Assembly: GCA_027295745.1 (NCBI GenBank)
Contig: JAPUKI010000386.1
Location: forward strand, 1-11,582
Direction of reading: 5' to 3'
Origin: Acidobacteriota bacterium
GTDB lineage: Bacteria; Acidobacteriota; UBA6911; RPQK01; JADFOI01
Length of the DNA: 11,582 bases
In this document: positions 1-7,200 of the stretch, one piece after another
Layout of the letters: every line of letters begins with the position of its first letter
Position numbering within the stretch: position 1 is the stretch's first letter
Made by a program: the position numbers and the translations under genes
The notes under the pieces: generated by a model
Database searches by the model: none
What the model was told of the DNA's origin: nothing
What the model saw: only the letters and a program-made list of their open reading frames with translations

Positions 1-196
1 CGATAAACGCCTGGAGATACTTCTTGACATCACTGAAGTCGTAGACCATCCCACGGTGATCGAGTTTTTCGCTGGAGAGCTCGACCTCAAGTATCCCATT
101 GTGTCCATGGGCATGAGCGCATTTGCCCTCGTAGTCCATAAGTCGATGGCCGTAGCTAAAGTGCAGTCTCTTCACAATATGATAACGATGCTTCAT
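1..196 (-). CDS. queD: QueD / 6-pyruvoyl-tetrahydropterin synthase family protein, partial (C-terminus outside window)
   Basis: Reading leftward from an ATG at 196-194 gives 65 codons that stay open to the window edge, so only the N-terminal half is present. The translation has the family's zinc site and catalytic cysteine: FSYGHRL (His17), then KCAHAHGHN with Cys26, His30 and His32. The Cys-X3-His-X-His spacing matches QueD/PTPS. It is followed by the usual GMVYDFSDVKKYL segment (about residues 49-61). QueD converts dihydroneopterin triphosphate to 6-carboxytetrahydropterin, the second step toward preQ0 and queuosine; a pterin synthase role is the alternative. No other queuosine gene adjoins it here, but queA lies about 7 kb away. 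It is divergent from pfk. The start has no clear Shine-Dalgarno sequence. Family assignment is firm; the exact substrate is inferred. Confidence 0.88.
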   Translation of the reverse strand, partial: MKHRYHIVKRLHFSYGHRLMDYEGKCAHAHGHNGILEVELSSEKLDHRGMVYDFSDVKKYLQAFI

Positions 197-213
197 AATA
201 ACTCTAAGAAAAC

Positions 214-230
214 TCGGGGACAGGCCCCGA
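214..230. repeat. Small perfect inverted repeat in the queD leader
   Basis: TCGGGG (214-219) and CCCCGA (225-230) form a 6-bp perfect stem with a 5-nt loop. In the queD-sense RNA the hairpin sits 17 nt before the ATG. No U-run follows on either strand, so it is not a typical intrinsic terminator. The loop is too small for a preQ1-I riboswitch. It could be a leader hairpin or a REP-like repeat; nothing in the window decides which. Confidence 0.5.
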
Positions 231-242
231 ACTTTCACTGAT

Positions 243-271
243 AATCTAAGTGTTCCAGAGCCCTTTGTAAA
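243..271 (-). promoter_or_regulatory. Candidate sigma70-type promoter for the queD-like gene
   Basis: On the minus strand, TTTACA (271-266) and TAGATT (248-243) are separated by exactly 17 nt. Transcription would start near 236 and give a leader of about 40 nt containing the small hairpin at 214-230. The -35 box lies 2 nt from the candidate -35 box of the divergent pfk promoter, so the two would be back to back. Assigned by eye only. Confidence 0.4.
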
Positions 272-273
272 CT

Positions 274-301
274 TTGAGCCAACTTGGGAAAGTTATAAGA
301 T
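274..301 (+). promoter_or_regulatory. Candidate promoter for pfk with a very short leader
   Basis: TTGAGC (274-279), a 16-nt spacer and TAAGAT (296-301); TATAAG at 294-299 is an overlapping alternative -10. Transcription would start around 307-309, only 6-8 nt before the GTG start at 315. No Shine-Dalgarno sequence lies between. This fits the short-leader pattern at three other genes in the window. Confidence 0.4.
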
Positions 302-314
302 TGCGCTCTGAAAC

Positions 315-1415
315 GTGGCACGGAAATCAAAGAAGCGAATCTGTGTTCTAAACGGTGGCGGCGATTGCCCAGGATTGAACGCCGTGATCCGGTCGGTAGT
401 CAAAGCGGCTATCCTCCGGCATGGCTGGGAAATCTGGGGAAGCGAGGACAGTTTCGACGGTTTCTTTAAGCCCGAAAAAATGGTGCCCCTGACACTGGAT
501 TCGGTGCGGGGCATCCTTCCCAGAGGAGGCACTATTCTGGGAACCACCAGTCAGGGGAATCCCTTTCGCTATCCGGTCAGAAATGCAAAGGGCAAGATAG
601 AATCTCAGGACTACTCCCAAAAAGTCATCGACAAGGCCCGGACAATGAACTTGGACGGGCTGATTGTGATTGGGGGCGATGGTACGCTGTCCATCGCTTA
701 TGAATTCTTCCAAGCAGGACTGCCCGTCATTGGAGTGCCGAAGACCATCGACAAGGACCTGTTGGCCACCGAGATTACCTTCGGCTTCGACACTGCACTG
801 CACACCGCTACCGATGCCATTGACAAAATCCACACCACCGCTGAGAGCCATGATCGCGTCATGGTGGTGGAGCTCATGGGTCGAAATGCAGGATGGATTG
901 CTTTGGAAGCCGGGATTTCGGGTGGAGCGGATGTCATCCTGATTCCTGAGATTCCTTTCGATATTGAAAAGGTTTGCGAGAAAATTCAACAGCGCGCCAG
1001 GAATGGGCGCCGCTTTAGCATCGTGGTGGTCGCCGAAGCTGCTGCTTCCTCCGGTGGAACCCCGCTTTACCGCCAACGCGCTGAGGAAAATCTCTCTGGT
1101 AAGCTGGGAGGTGTTGGATTCGTGGTGGGCGAAATGATCCAGGAACGGACTGGAGTCGATACTCGCGTTCTGGTGCTGGGACACTTGCAGCGTGGTGGGA
1201 GTCCCAGCCCGTTTGATCGCCTGTTAGGAACTCGTTTCGGTGTTGCGGCAGTTGAACTGGCTTCTCAGGAGAGGTTCGGACAGATGGTTGCCCTCAAATG
1301 TGGCAAGGTTGAAGCGGTGCCCATTAAAGATGCTATCGCTCGTCAGCGCCTGGTCGATCCTGAGGGGGAATACGTGCATGCCGCCAAAGCGATTGGGATT
1401 TCCTTCGGGGACTAA
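315..1415 (+). CDS. pfkA: 6-phosphofructokinase, PfkA superfamily, likely mixed-substrate (group III) type
   Basis: Phosphorylates fructose 6-phosphate to fructose 1,6-bisphosphate in the cytoplasm. The 366-aa protein shows NGGGDCPGLNAVIR (13-26) for nucleotide binding, GGDGT (120-124), PKTIDKD (142-148) with catalytic Asp146, the MGRNAGWIAL segment (188-197) and GHLQRGGSPSPFDR (289-302). Gly123 aligns with E. coli Gly104, typical of ATP enzymes. Lys143 aligns with E. coli Gly124, and lysine there is typical of PPi enzymes and group III PFKs. That mix leaves the phosphoryl donor (ATP or PPi) open. Lys147 stands where the usual TIDND motif has Asn. The start is forced: an in-frame TGA lies at 309-311 and the GTG at 315 is the only start before the glycine-rich loop. 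The next gene begins 44 nt downstream. Confidence 0.93.
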   Translation: MARKSKKRICVLNGGGDCPGLNAVIRSVVKAAILRHGWEIWGSEDSFDGFFKPEKMVPLTLDSVRGILPRGGTILGTTSQGNPFRYPVRNAKGKIESQDYSQKVIDKARTMNLDGLIVIGGDGTLSIAYEFFQAGLPVIGVPKTIDKDLLATEITFGFDTALHTATDAIDKIHTTAESHDRVMVVELMGRNAGWIALEAGISGGADVILIPEIPFDIEKVCEKIQQRARNGRRFSIVVVAEAAASSGGTPLYRQRAEENLSGKLGGVGFVVGEMIQERTGVDTRVLVLGHLQRGGSPSPFDRLLGTRFGVAAVELASQERFGQMVALKCGKVEAVPIKDAIARQRLVDPEGEYVHAAKAIGISFGD

Positions 1416-1421
1416 CAACTG

Positions 1422-1430
1422 TGCTAGAAT
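1422..1430 (+). promoter_or_regulatory. Candidate extended -10 element upstream of the thioredoxin lipoprotein gene
   Basis: TGC followed by TAGAAT (1425-1430) is a good extended -10 box just after the pfk stop; no convincing -35 is present. Transcription would begin near 1437, which would exclude the GTG at 1421 as a start and support the ATG at 1460. Read-through from pfk is equally possible. Confidence 0.3.
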
Positions 1431-1446
1431 CGAGTGGGCAAGGTTC

Positions 1447-1451
1447 GAAGG
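1447..1451 (+). promoter_or_regulatory. Ribosome binding site deciding the tlpA-like start
   Basis: GAAGG lies 8 nt before the ATG at 1460. The longer reading from GTG at 1421 has no such site and would place 13 odd residues before a good lipoprotein signal peptide, so 1460 is preferred. Confidence 0.6.
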
Positions 1452-1459
1452 TACAACAG

Positions 1460-2017
1460 ATGATGGTGTACAAGGTGAGTTTTCTCCGCAGGATGGCACC
1501 ACTAATCCTGGGATTCCTGCTCATTCTAGGATGTGCGGAGACCTTTGAGCCTCCGGGAACTGTTAGGGAGTGGCTGCCGACCCAGGACCGTCAAACGATG
1601 GATCTGTCAGGCATGTTTAAAACAGTTGAGGGCGAGGATGTTCCTCTGATCAATCCCAATGCTGACTCCCAAGTTGTGTTTCTGAACATGTGGGCAACTT
1701 GGTGTTTACCTTGCCTCGAGGAAATGCCTGCAATGGCTTCTCTTTACCAGGAATTCTCTGACGAGGGGCTCACCATGGTGGCAGTCTCAAGCGAGGACCC
1801 TGAAGTTGTTCGTGACTTTCTCGAGGATCACCCCTATCCGTTCTCGATTTTGCTGGATCCCGAGGATATTCTCGCCCTGCGATTTGAGGTTATGGCACTG
1901 CCAACCACCTTTATTATAGACAGTCAGGAACGCCTTGCCCTTCGACAGATTGGATCCTTTGACTGGGATTCTCCCGCCATGATCGAACAATTTCGCCCGC
2001 TCCTAGCCGATGACTAA
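1460..2017 (+). CDS. TlpA/ResA-like thioredoxin-fold lipoprotein
   Basis: A 185-aa extracytoplasmic thiol-disulfide protein of the TlpA/ResA/AhpC-TSA type. The N-terminus is a lipoprotein signal: basic residues (KVSFLRR), a hydrophobic stretch (about 13-23), then the lipobox LILGC with Cys25 as the lipidated residue. Ala follows at +2, which in enterics would favour outer-membrane sorting. The thioredoxin fold carries WATWCLPC (78-85) with redox pair Cys82/Cys85, and the cis-proline loop LPTTF (147-151, Pro148). Such proteins reduce or reshuffle disulfides, for example in cytochrome c maturation, but no cytochrome gene is nearby and the partner is unknown. The 3' end overlaps threonine synthase by 8 bp, so the two are translationally coupled although functionally unrelated. 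A GTG at 1421 in the same frame would add 13 residues and is less likely. Confidence 0.87.
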   Translation: MMVYKVSFLRRMAPLILGFLLILGCAETFEPPGTVREWLPTQDRQTMDLSGMFKTVEGEDVPLINPNADSQVVFLNMWATWCLPCLEEMPAMASLYQEFSDEGLTMVAVSSEDPEVVRDFLEDHPYPFSILLDPEDILALRFEVMALPTTFIIDSQERLALRQIGSFDWDSPAMIEQFRPLLADD

Positions 2018-3398
2018 GCGTCAGGAAGCATGCCTGTCTGATCCCCCTTTCTGGTTTCGTTGCATCAATCAGTCTTGCCAAAAGGAATTCGATATCAGTC
2101 GGAAGCTTTACCAGTGTCCTGACTGCTCTGATCTTCTGGACGTTGTCAAGAATTATTCAAGCATTGACGTCCCGAAACTCAAAAAGCTGTTTCGGCAGCG
2201 ACGTGCTTCAAACGATCCGCTGGATATCAGTGGCGTGTGGCGCTATCGAGAATTCCTGCCTTTTCTCGAAGAAGACCTGATCCATGTTGTCACGATGGGA
2301 GAAGGGAACAATCCGGTCCTCGAGACACCCCGCTGTGCTGAATATGTTGGCCTCAAGCGCCTCCGGGTCAAGCATCTGGGCTGGAATCCGACAGGCTCCT
2401 TTAAAGACTACGGTATGACGGTAGCAGTGACTCAAGCGAAAAAACTGGGCTCGAGGGTCGTGGCCTGCGCCTCGACCGGCAATACTGCGGCCTCTATGGC
2501 GGCTTTCTGTGCCCGGGCCAATCTGCGTGCCGTCGTCTTTATTCCCGAGGGGCAGATCGCTTTCGGGAAATTGTCCCAATCTATGGATTTCGGTGCCCTC
2601 ACCCTGCAGATTCAGGGGGATTTTGACGTCGCTATGGATCTGGTCCAGGAACTTTCAGGAGAGACCGATCTTTATCTGATGAATTCGATTAACCCTTTTC
2701 GTCTGGAAGGCCAACAAACGGTCATGATGGAGCTCTTTGATCAACTGGACTGGAAGATTCCAGATCGAATCGTGGTGCCAGGAGGTAATCTGGGCAACAG
2801 CTCTTCATACGGAAAGGCCCTCATGGAGTTGAAGGAACTGGGCTTTATCGACAAGGTTCCGCGGCTCTCCATCATTCAGGCCAGTGGTGCTGACCCGCTT
2901 TATAGGACACTGCTGACCAGTTCCCGGGATCTGGTTCCCGTCAAGAATGCCTGGACCCTGGCCAGCGCCATAAAGATCGGGAGACCCATCAGTTGGAAGA
3001 AGGCAGTGCGTGCTCTGCAATTCACCGATGGTTGGTGTGATGTGGTGAGCGAGCAGGAAATTGCCGACGCCAAGGCAGTTCTAGGGCGTGATGGAATCGG
3101 GTGCGAACCGGCCTCCGCCACTACGGTCGCCGGTCTGAAAAGGCTTATGGAACTCGGCCAGAGCCTGGACCACGAAGTCAGCCTCGATCCTGACGAAGAT
3201 GTGGTGGCGATCTTGACAGGTCACCAGTTGAAGGATCCAGAGTACACCGTCAACTACCACCTGGACAACCTCTATCAACATGCCACTTACGAAAACCGAC
3301 TTATGAAGAAATCGGGAAAGCTGACCTCCACTTTCGCCAACGAACCCATTGTGGTCCCACCCGACAAGGACACAATTATCAGCATGTTGGATCTTTAG
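2010..3398 (+). CDS. thrC: Threonine synthase (PLP-dependent, fold type II) with N-terminal zinc ribbon
   Basis: Converts O-phosphohomoserine to threonine and phosphate, the last step of threonine synthesis. The 462-aa protein begins with a likely zinc ribbon: Cys18 and Cys23, then Cys36 and Cys39. The catalytic domain has NPTGSFKDYGM (126-136) with Lys132 as the expected PLP Schiff-base lysine. STGNTAASM (155-163) and the glycine-rich phosphate loop PGGNLGN (257-263) follow. Near the end is the family's LTGHQLKDP (402-410). About 50 further residues after that motif form a C-terminal extension, which is more than usual. The ATG lies inside the end of the preceding lipoprotein gene and lacks its own Shine-Dalgarno sequence, consistent with coupling. 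A related PLP lyase such as cysteate synthase is possible, but threonine synthase is the best fit. Confidence 0.9.
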   Translation: MTKRQEACLSDPPFWFRCINQSCQKEFDISRKLYQCPDCSDLLDVVKNYSSIDVPKLKKLFRQRRASNDPLDISGVWRYREFLPFLEEDLIHVVTMGEGNNPVLETPRCAEYVGLKRLRVKHLGWNPTGSFKDYGMTVAVTQAKKLGSRVVACASTGNTAASMAAFCARANLRAVVFIPEGQIAFGKLSQSMDFGALTLQIQGDFDVAMDLVQELSGETDLYLMNSINPFRLEGQQTVMMELFDQLDWKIPDRIVVPGGNLGNSSSYGKALMELKELGFIDKVPRLSIIQASGADPLYRTLLTSSRDLVPVKNAWTLASAIKIGRPISWKKAVRALQFTDGWCDVVSEQEIADAKAVLGRDGIGCEPASATTVAGLKRLMELGQSLDHEVSLDPDEDVVAILTGHQLKDPEYTVNYHLDNLYQHATYENRLMKKSGKLTSTFANEPIVVPPDKDTIISMLDL

Positions 3399-3430
3399 TT
3401 CGCATTTCTCACACAAGATCCTGGGCCGTG

Positions 3431-3439
3431 TGTTATCCT
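3431..3439 (+). promoter_or_regulatory. Candidate extended -10 element upstream of the AAA+ gene
   Basis: TGT followed by TATCCT (3434-3439) lies in the 56-nt gap after thrC, with no clear -35 box. Transcription would start near 3446, about 9 nt before the ATG at 3455, with no Shine-Dalgarno sequence. If real, it starts an AAA+/VWA/sigma factor unit; if not, these genes are read from upstream. Confidence 0.3.
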
Positions 3440-3454
3440 TTTTCACCCCTACAC

Positions 3455-4921
3455 ATGAAGCCAAGAACACTCGGAGAATTAAAACAGCAACATGGAGAGC
3501 CGTCCAACTATCGATCCATAAGAGATGAGATCCGCGAAAATCTGATTAGCAAACTCGCCAGCAAAGAGCCACTCTTTCCGGGCATTATCGGTTACGATGA
3601 TTCGGTCATCCCGGGCCTTATCAATGCGCTGCTTTCCAAACATAACCTCATTATCCTGGGATTGCGCGGGCAAGCTAAAAGCCGTATTCTGCGGGCGCTC
3701 ACGGATTTCCTTGAGGAGGAAATCGCCTGCGTGGCAGGCTGTGAGATCAATGATGACCCCTTCTTCCCGATTTGCGCGATTTGCAAAAAACGGATTCAGG
3801 AGGAAGCAGATGACTTACCGATCACCTTTCTTCCGCGAGACAAGCGTTTTGTGGAAAAGCTGGCCACACCTGACGTCACCATCGCTGACATCATTGGTGA
3901 CCTGGATCCCATCAAAGCTGCTAAACACGGCAGAGACCTTTCTGCTCACGAGAACATCCATTTCGGGCTCTTGCCTCGAGCCCACCGGGGAATTTTTGTC
4001 ATGAACGAACTGCCTGATCTGGCACCCAAGATTCAAGTCGGGCTTTTCAACATCATGCAAGAGGGAGATGTACAAATCAAAGGCTTCCCCATTCGATTAC
4101 CCCTCGATATTTTCATGGTCTTTTCAGCCAACCCAGAGGATTACACTGCGCGGGGAAGAATTATTACCCCTTTGAAAGATCGCATCGGATCAGAGGTAAA
4201 AACTCATTATCCTTATACTATCGAAGATGGAATCCGAATTACCCTGCAGGAATCCTGGCTGGAGCGAAACCGCTCAAGCAAAATCGTGACGCCTGAATTC
4301 ATTACCGAAATCATCGAAGGGATCGCTTTCCAAGGTCGTCGGGATCAGCGGATCGACCAACGCTCTGGTATCAGCCAGCGCTTGCCCATCTCTTGCCTCG
4401 AAGTCACTGTCAGTAATGCCGAACAGCGGGCGCTGAGTGCCCAGGAAGACCAGGTGGTGCCCCGCCCTTCTGACGTTTATGCTTCCCTGCCAGCCATCAC
4501 CGGAAAGCTGGAACTGGAGTACGAAGGAGAATTGAAAGGGGCTGAAAAGATCGCCATCCAACTGATCCAGTCATCAGTCTTGAGCGCTTTTGAGCGACAT
4601 TTTCCGAATCAGAATTTCGATCAGATTGTGCAGTGGTTCGACCTGGGAGGTGAAGTGCAAGTCAGCGACCAAACCCCCTCTCAGGAATATTTCCAGAAAG
4701 TGAAATCGATCCAGGGGCTGGAGGAAACCTTGGAGAAGTTGGGAGTTTCCCCAAAAAGCGATCTGGCCACCGCTGTTTCGCTCTTTGAGTTCATCTTGGA
4801 AGGTCTTCACGCCCAGAAGAAACTGAGTCGCAACCAGGAGCGCGGCTACTTTAGGGAGGCGGCAGAACAGGACAATGAATTGTTGGGAGATTATCCTCTC
4901 CCCAAAAAGTCGTTCAACTGA
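3455..4921 (+). CDS. Magnesium-chelatase-like AAA+ ATPase (ChlI/MoxR-related), partner of the downstream VWA protein
   Basis: A 488-aa cytoplasmic AAA+ protein of the clade often annotated as magnesium chelatase, with no chlorophyll genes nearby. Walker A is GLRGQAKS (69-76, Lys75). Walker B reads IFVMNEL (180-186), with Asn184 where most AAA+ proteins have Asp, then Glu185. Sensor 1 lies in SANPEDY (Asn226), a putative arginine finger in LKDRIG (Arg243), and sensor 2 in GISQRLP (Arg309). Between Walker A and B is a segment with Cys92, Cys96, Cys107 and Cys110 (CX3C and CX2C), a possible zinc knuckle. From memory, mycobacterial Rv0958 shares the NDDP, LATPD and NELPDL segments. The C-terminal third (about 350-488) is helical and unassigned. 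The ATG at 3455 is preferred over an in-frame GTG at 3428, which would add nine residues. The VWA gene follows after 18 nt, so the two likely form an ATPase/adaptor pair of the kind seen in chelatases and RavA-ViaA. The substrate is unknown. Confidence 0.85.
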   Translation: MKPRTLGELKQQHGEPSNYRSIRDEIRENLISKLASKEPLFPGIIGYDDSVIPGLINALLSKHNLIILGLRGQAKSRILRALTDFLEEEIACVAGCEINDDPFFPICAICKKRIQEEADDLPITFLPRDKRFVEKLATPDVTIADIIGDLDPIKAAKHGRDLSAHENIHFGLLPRAHRGIFVMNELPDLAPKIQVGLFNIMQEGDVQIKGFPIRLPLDIFMVFSANPEDYTARGRIITPLKDRIGSEVKTHYPYTIEDGIRITLQESWLERNRSSKIVTPEFITEIIEGIAFQGRRDQRIDQRSGISQRLPISCLEVTVSNAEQRALSAQEDQVVPRPSDVYASLPAITGKLELEYEGELKGAEKIAIQLIQSSVLSAFERHFPNQNFDQIVQWFDLGGEVQVSDQTPSQEYFQKVKSIQGLEETLEKLGVSPKSDLATAVSLFEFILEGLHAQKKLSRNQERGYFREAAEQDNELLGDYPLPKKSFN

Positions 4922-4939
4922 GGTTCATCCACCGGAACC

Positions 4940-6196
4940 ATGAGTCGATTCCGTTATACGAAATACATCCCCCATCCTCTGGATGAGATTGACCTGGAAG
5001 AGCTGATAAACCAGCTCAAGGGGTTTTTTCTGGAAAGCGGTTTTGATTCTCCTTTTCAGCGCAGCTCTCACTTCGTTCCAACACTGCAGAACCTCTATCG
5101 GGTCCTGGCTGAGTCGCTCTCTCAGGACGAACGCTTGCCGCCAGAATGGCGCACAGCCCTGGAGGGTTATGTAGACGATTTTCCGGAGAGCCAGCTGCCC
5201 AGCGACATCCAGGACTTCTTCGATCAGTTGATCCAGCGTTTGATTGACGAAAACTATATCCATGCTTCAGAAGGAGGTTGGGACCAGGCTCCTCAACCAG
5301 GAGAGGGAAGCGAGGAGGATCCCGTCAAACACATCCGGTTCGAGCTCACGGAGAAAAGTCTTGATTTCCTGGGCTACAAGACTTTACGCGAACTGATGAG
5401 TACACTCGGTCGAAGCAGCTTTGGTCGCCACCACACACATCAGCTTTCCACCGGCGTACAATCAGACGCTCACAGCCGACCCTACGAGTTTGGCGATACT
5501 CTCAATTTGGATATCAGTGCCACCCTTCTGGAGGCCGTCAAACGGGAAGGATTGGAGCTGCCCTTTACCCTGGAATATTCGGACTTGATGGTTTACCAAA
5601 CCGACTATCACAGTTCCTGTGCTACCGTCTTGTTGTTGGACTGCAGTCACAGCATGATCCTCTATGATGGGGACCGCTTCACCCCGGCCAAAAAGGTGGC
5701 ACTGGCACTGGCGCATCTCATTCGCAGCCACTTCCTGGGAGACTCTCTCCACGTGGTTCTTTTCCATGATTCTGCAGAGGAAATCCCTTTGGCCAAGCTT
5801 GCCTCTGTGAAAGTCGGTCCTTACCACACCAATACCTGCGAGGGCCTTCGTCTCTCGCGCCGCATTCTCCTGAGCCAGAAGAAAGATATGCGTCAGATCA
5901 TCATGATCACGGACGGCAAACCTTCAGCAATCACTCTCCCAAATGGGCGGATTTACCGGAACTCGTTTGGTTTGGATCCCATGATCTTGCAAAAGACGTA
6001 TAGAGAAGTGGCCAACTGCCGAAGGGCGGGTATTCTGATCAATACCTTTATGCTGGCCAGAGACTATTATCTAGTGGATTTTGTTAAGAAAGTTTCACAG
6101 ATTTGCCGTGGAAAGGCCTACTTCACGACCACCCTGAATCTTGCCAGCTATATTCTGATGGACTTCATGACGCAAAAGACGAAAACGGTGCATTGA
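4940..6196 (+). CDS. VWA-domain protein paired with the AAA+ ATPase (ChlD/CoxE/ViaA-like)
   Basis: A 418-aa protein without signal peptide or membrane segment. The C-terminal half is a von Willebrand factor A domain (about 226-405) with an intact metal-ion-dependent adhesion site: LLLDCSHSM (Asp234, Ser236, Ser238), Thr299 in HTNTCEG, and Asp325 in MITDGKP. The N-terminal half (1-220) is acidic, probably helical, and has no motif I recognise. In AAA+/VWA pairs the MIDAS domain usually grips the target or a partner through a bound Mg2+ while the ATPase ring remodels it. The short gaps to the AAA+ gene (18 nt) and to the sigma factor gene (12 nt) indicate one transcript. The client is not identifiable from the sequence. 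Confidence 0.85.
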   Translation: MSRFRYTKYIPHPLDEIDLEELINQLKGFFLESGFDSPFQRSSHFVPTLQNLYRVLAESLSQDERLPPEWRTALEGYVDDFPESQLPSDIQDFFDQLIQRLIDENYIHASEGGWDQAPQPGEGSEEDPVKHIRFELTEKSLDFLGYKTLRELMSTLGRSSFGRHHTHQLSTGVQSDAHSRPYEFGDTLNLDISATLLEAVKREGLELPFTLEYSDLMVYQTDYHSSCATVLLLDCSHSMILYDGDRFTPAKKVALALAHLIRSHFLGDSLHVVLFHDSAEEIPLAKLASVKVGPYHTNTCEGLRLSRRILLSQKKDMRQIIMITDGKPSAITLPNGRIYRNSFGLDPMILQKTYREVANCRRAGILINTFMLARDYYLVDFVKKVSQICRGKAYFTTTLNLASYILMDFMTQKTKTVH

Positions 6197-6208
6197 TAAG
6201 GCCAACGC

Positions 6209-7189
6209 ATGAGTAAGAAAAGGTCTGAGAAAAAGCTGGAACCCAATGAGGAGAGCATTGAAGCGCTCCTTGAGCCAAAGAGCGAGAAGCCAGCATCCGA
6301 ACAGCTGTCCCCTGAGGCACGAGACAAGCTCGCCAAGCTTGACCCGGTGCGCAGATACTTGCTGGAAATCAGCAGATTTGAACCTCTTACGGCCGAGGAA
6401 GAGCATCGCCTGGCGGTCCTGTACCGCAAGCAAGGTGATCAGCAAGCAGCTTATCGCCTCATCACATCTAACCTTCGGATGGTGGTTCAGATCGCGAGGC
6501 TGTATAACCGAGTTTATGCGAACGCGATGGATCTTATCCAGGAAGGGAACATCGGTTTGATGGAAGCTGTGAAACGCTTCGATCCCTACCGAGAAGCCCG
6601 GCTGCCGACCTATGCCAGCTGGTGGATCAAAGCTTATATTCTCAAGTTCATCCTGGACAACTTCCGGATCGTGCGAGTAGGGACAACCAATGAAAGAAGA
6701 AAGTTATTTTTTAACCTACGAAAAGAGAAAGAGAAACTGCGCTTACAGGGAATCGACCCTACTCCCGCCTTAATCGCTCAACGGCTGAATGTCAGCCCCG
6801 AAGAGGTGCGTGCAATAGAACATACCATTGAATCCAGTGATTTAAGTCTGGATGCTTCTGTTGGTGAGAACCAGTCCCTCCGGTATATGGACACCCTGAC
6901 GGCCACCGAAGAGATGGTAGACGATCAGCTGGCTCGGGGAGAACTCAAGGAGCTGTTTCATCAAGAAATTCAAGAGTTCTCCCGAGCATTGAAGGAACGA
7001 GAAAGGGTCATCCTGTACGAGCGCTTAATTGCTGAAACGCCGCGAACCTTACAGGACATTGCAGCTCAATTTGGCGTTAGCCGAGAAGCCATCCGCTTGA
7101 ACGAGAAAACTCTGGTTGCAAAGATCAAAGAGCATATGCAAGAGGCCTTCAAGAACGTCACCGAGTTTGAGTTTGCGATGATTACCTGA
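6209..7189 (+). CDS. rpoH: RNA polymerase sigma factor, RpoH (sigma-32) type
   Basis: A 326-aa sigma70-family group 3-like factor. After a charged, probably flexible N-terminal tail (1-44), region 1.2 runs from DPVRRYLLEISRFEPLT (45-61). Region 2 contains NLRMVVQIARLY (88-99), DLIQEGNIGLMEAV (108-121) and FDPYREARLPTYASWWI (124-140). The RRKLFFNLRKEKEKL stretch (163-177) is the RpoH box seen in E. coli sigma-32 (RKLFFNLR), which separates it from RpoD and RpoS. Region 4 carries the helix-turn-helix TLQDIAAQFGVSREAIRLNEK (280-300). It should direct transcription of heat-shock or other stress genes. A good ribosome site (TAAGG, 8 nt spacing) precedes the ATG. The gene ends the rightward run; its stop is followed within 12 nt by the hairpin-forming repeat block. 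Confidence 0.88.
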   Translation: MSKKRSEKKLEPNEESIEALLEPKSEKPASEQLSPEARDKLAKLDPVRRYLLEISRFEPLTAEEEHRLAVLYRKQGDQQAAYRLITSNLRMVVQIARLYNRVYANAMDLIQEGNIGLMEAVKRFDPYREARLPTYASWWIKAYILKFILDNFRIVRVGTTNERRKLFFNLRKEKEKLRLQGIDPTPALIAQRLNVSPEEVRAIEHTIESSDLSLDASVGENQSLRYMDTLTATEEMVDDQLARGELKELFHQEIQEFSRALKERERVILYERLIAETPRTLQDIAAQFGVSREAIRLNEKTLVAKIKEHMQEAFKNVTEFEFAMIT

Positions 7190-7200
7190 GAGGGGAGAGG

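Noticed and set aside
197..240. preQ1 riboswitch in the leader of the queD-like gene
   Set aside because: The only hairpin has a 5-nt loop, without the long loop and A-rich tail of a preQ1-I aptamer.
348..1184. 278-codon open frame antisense to phosphofructokinase
   Set aside because: It lies fully inside a gene with unmistakable PFK motifs and its translation shows no family features; a shadow of the coding strand.
1421..1459. GTG at 1421 as start of the thioredoxin lipoprotein
   Set aside because: It would put 13 residues before the signal peptide and has no ribosome site, while the ATG at 1460 has GAAGG 8 nt upstream and a well-placed lipobox.
3455..6196. True magnesium chelatase subunits I and D for chlorophyll synthesis
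   Set aside because: No BchH-like subunit or other tetrapyrrole gene is present, and the sequence resembles the non-photosynthetic AAA+/VWA clade.
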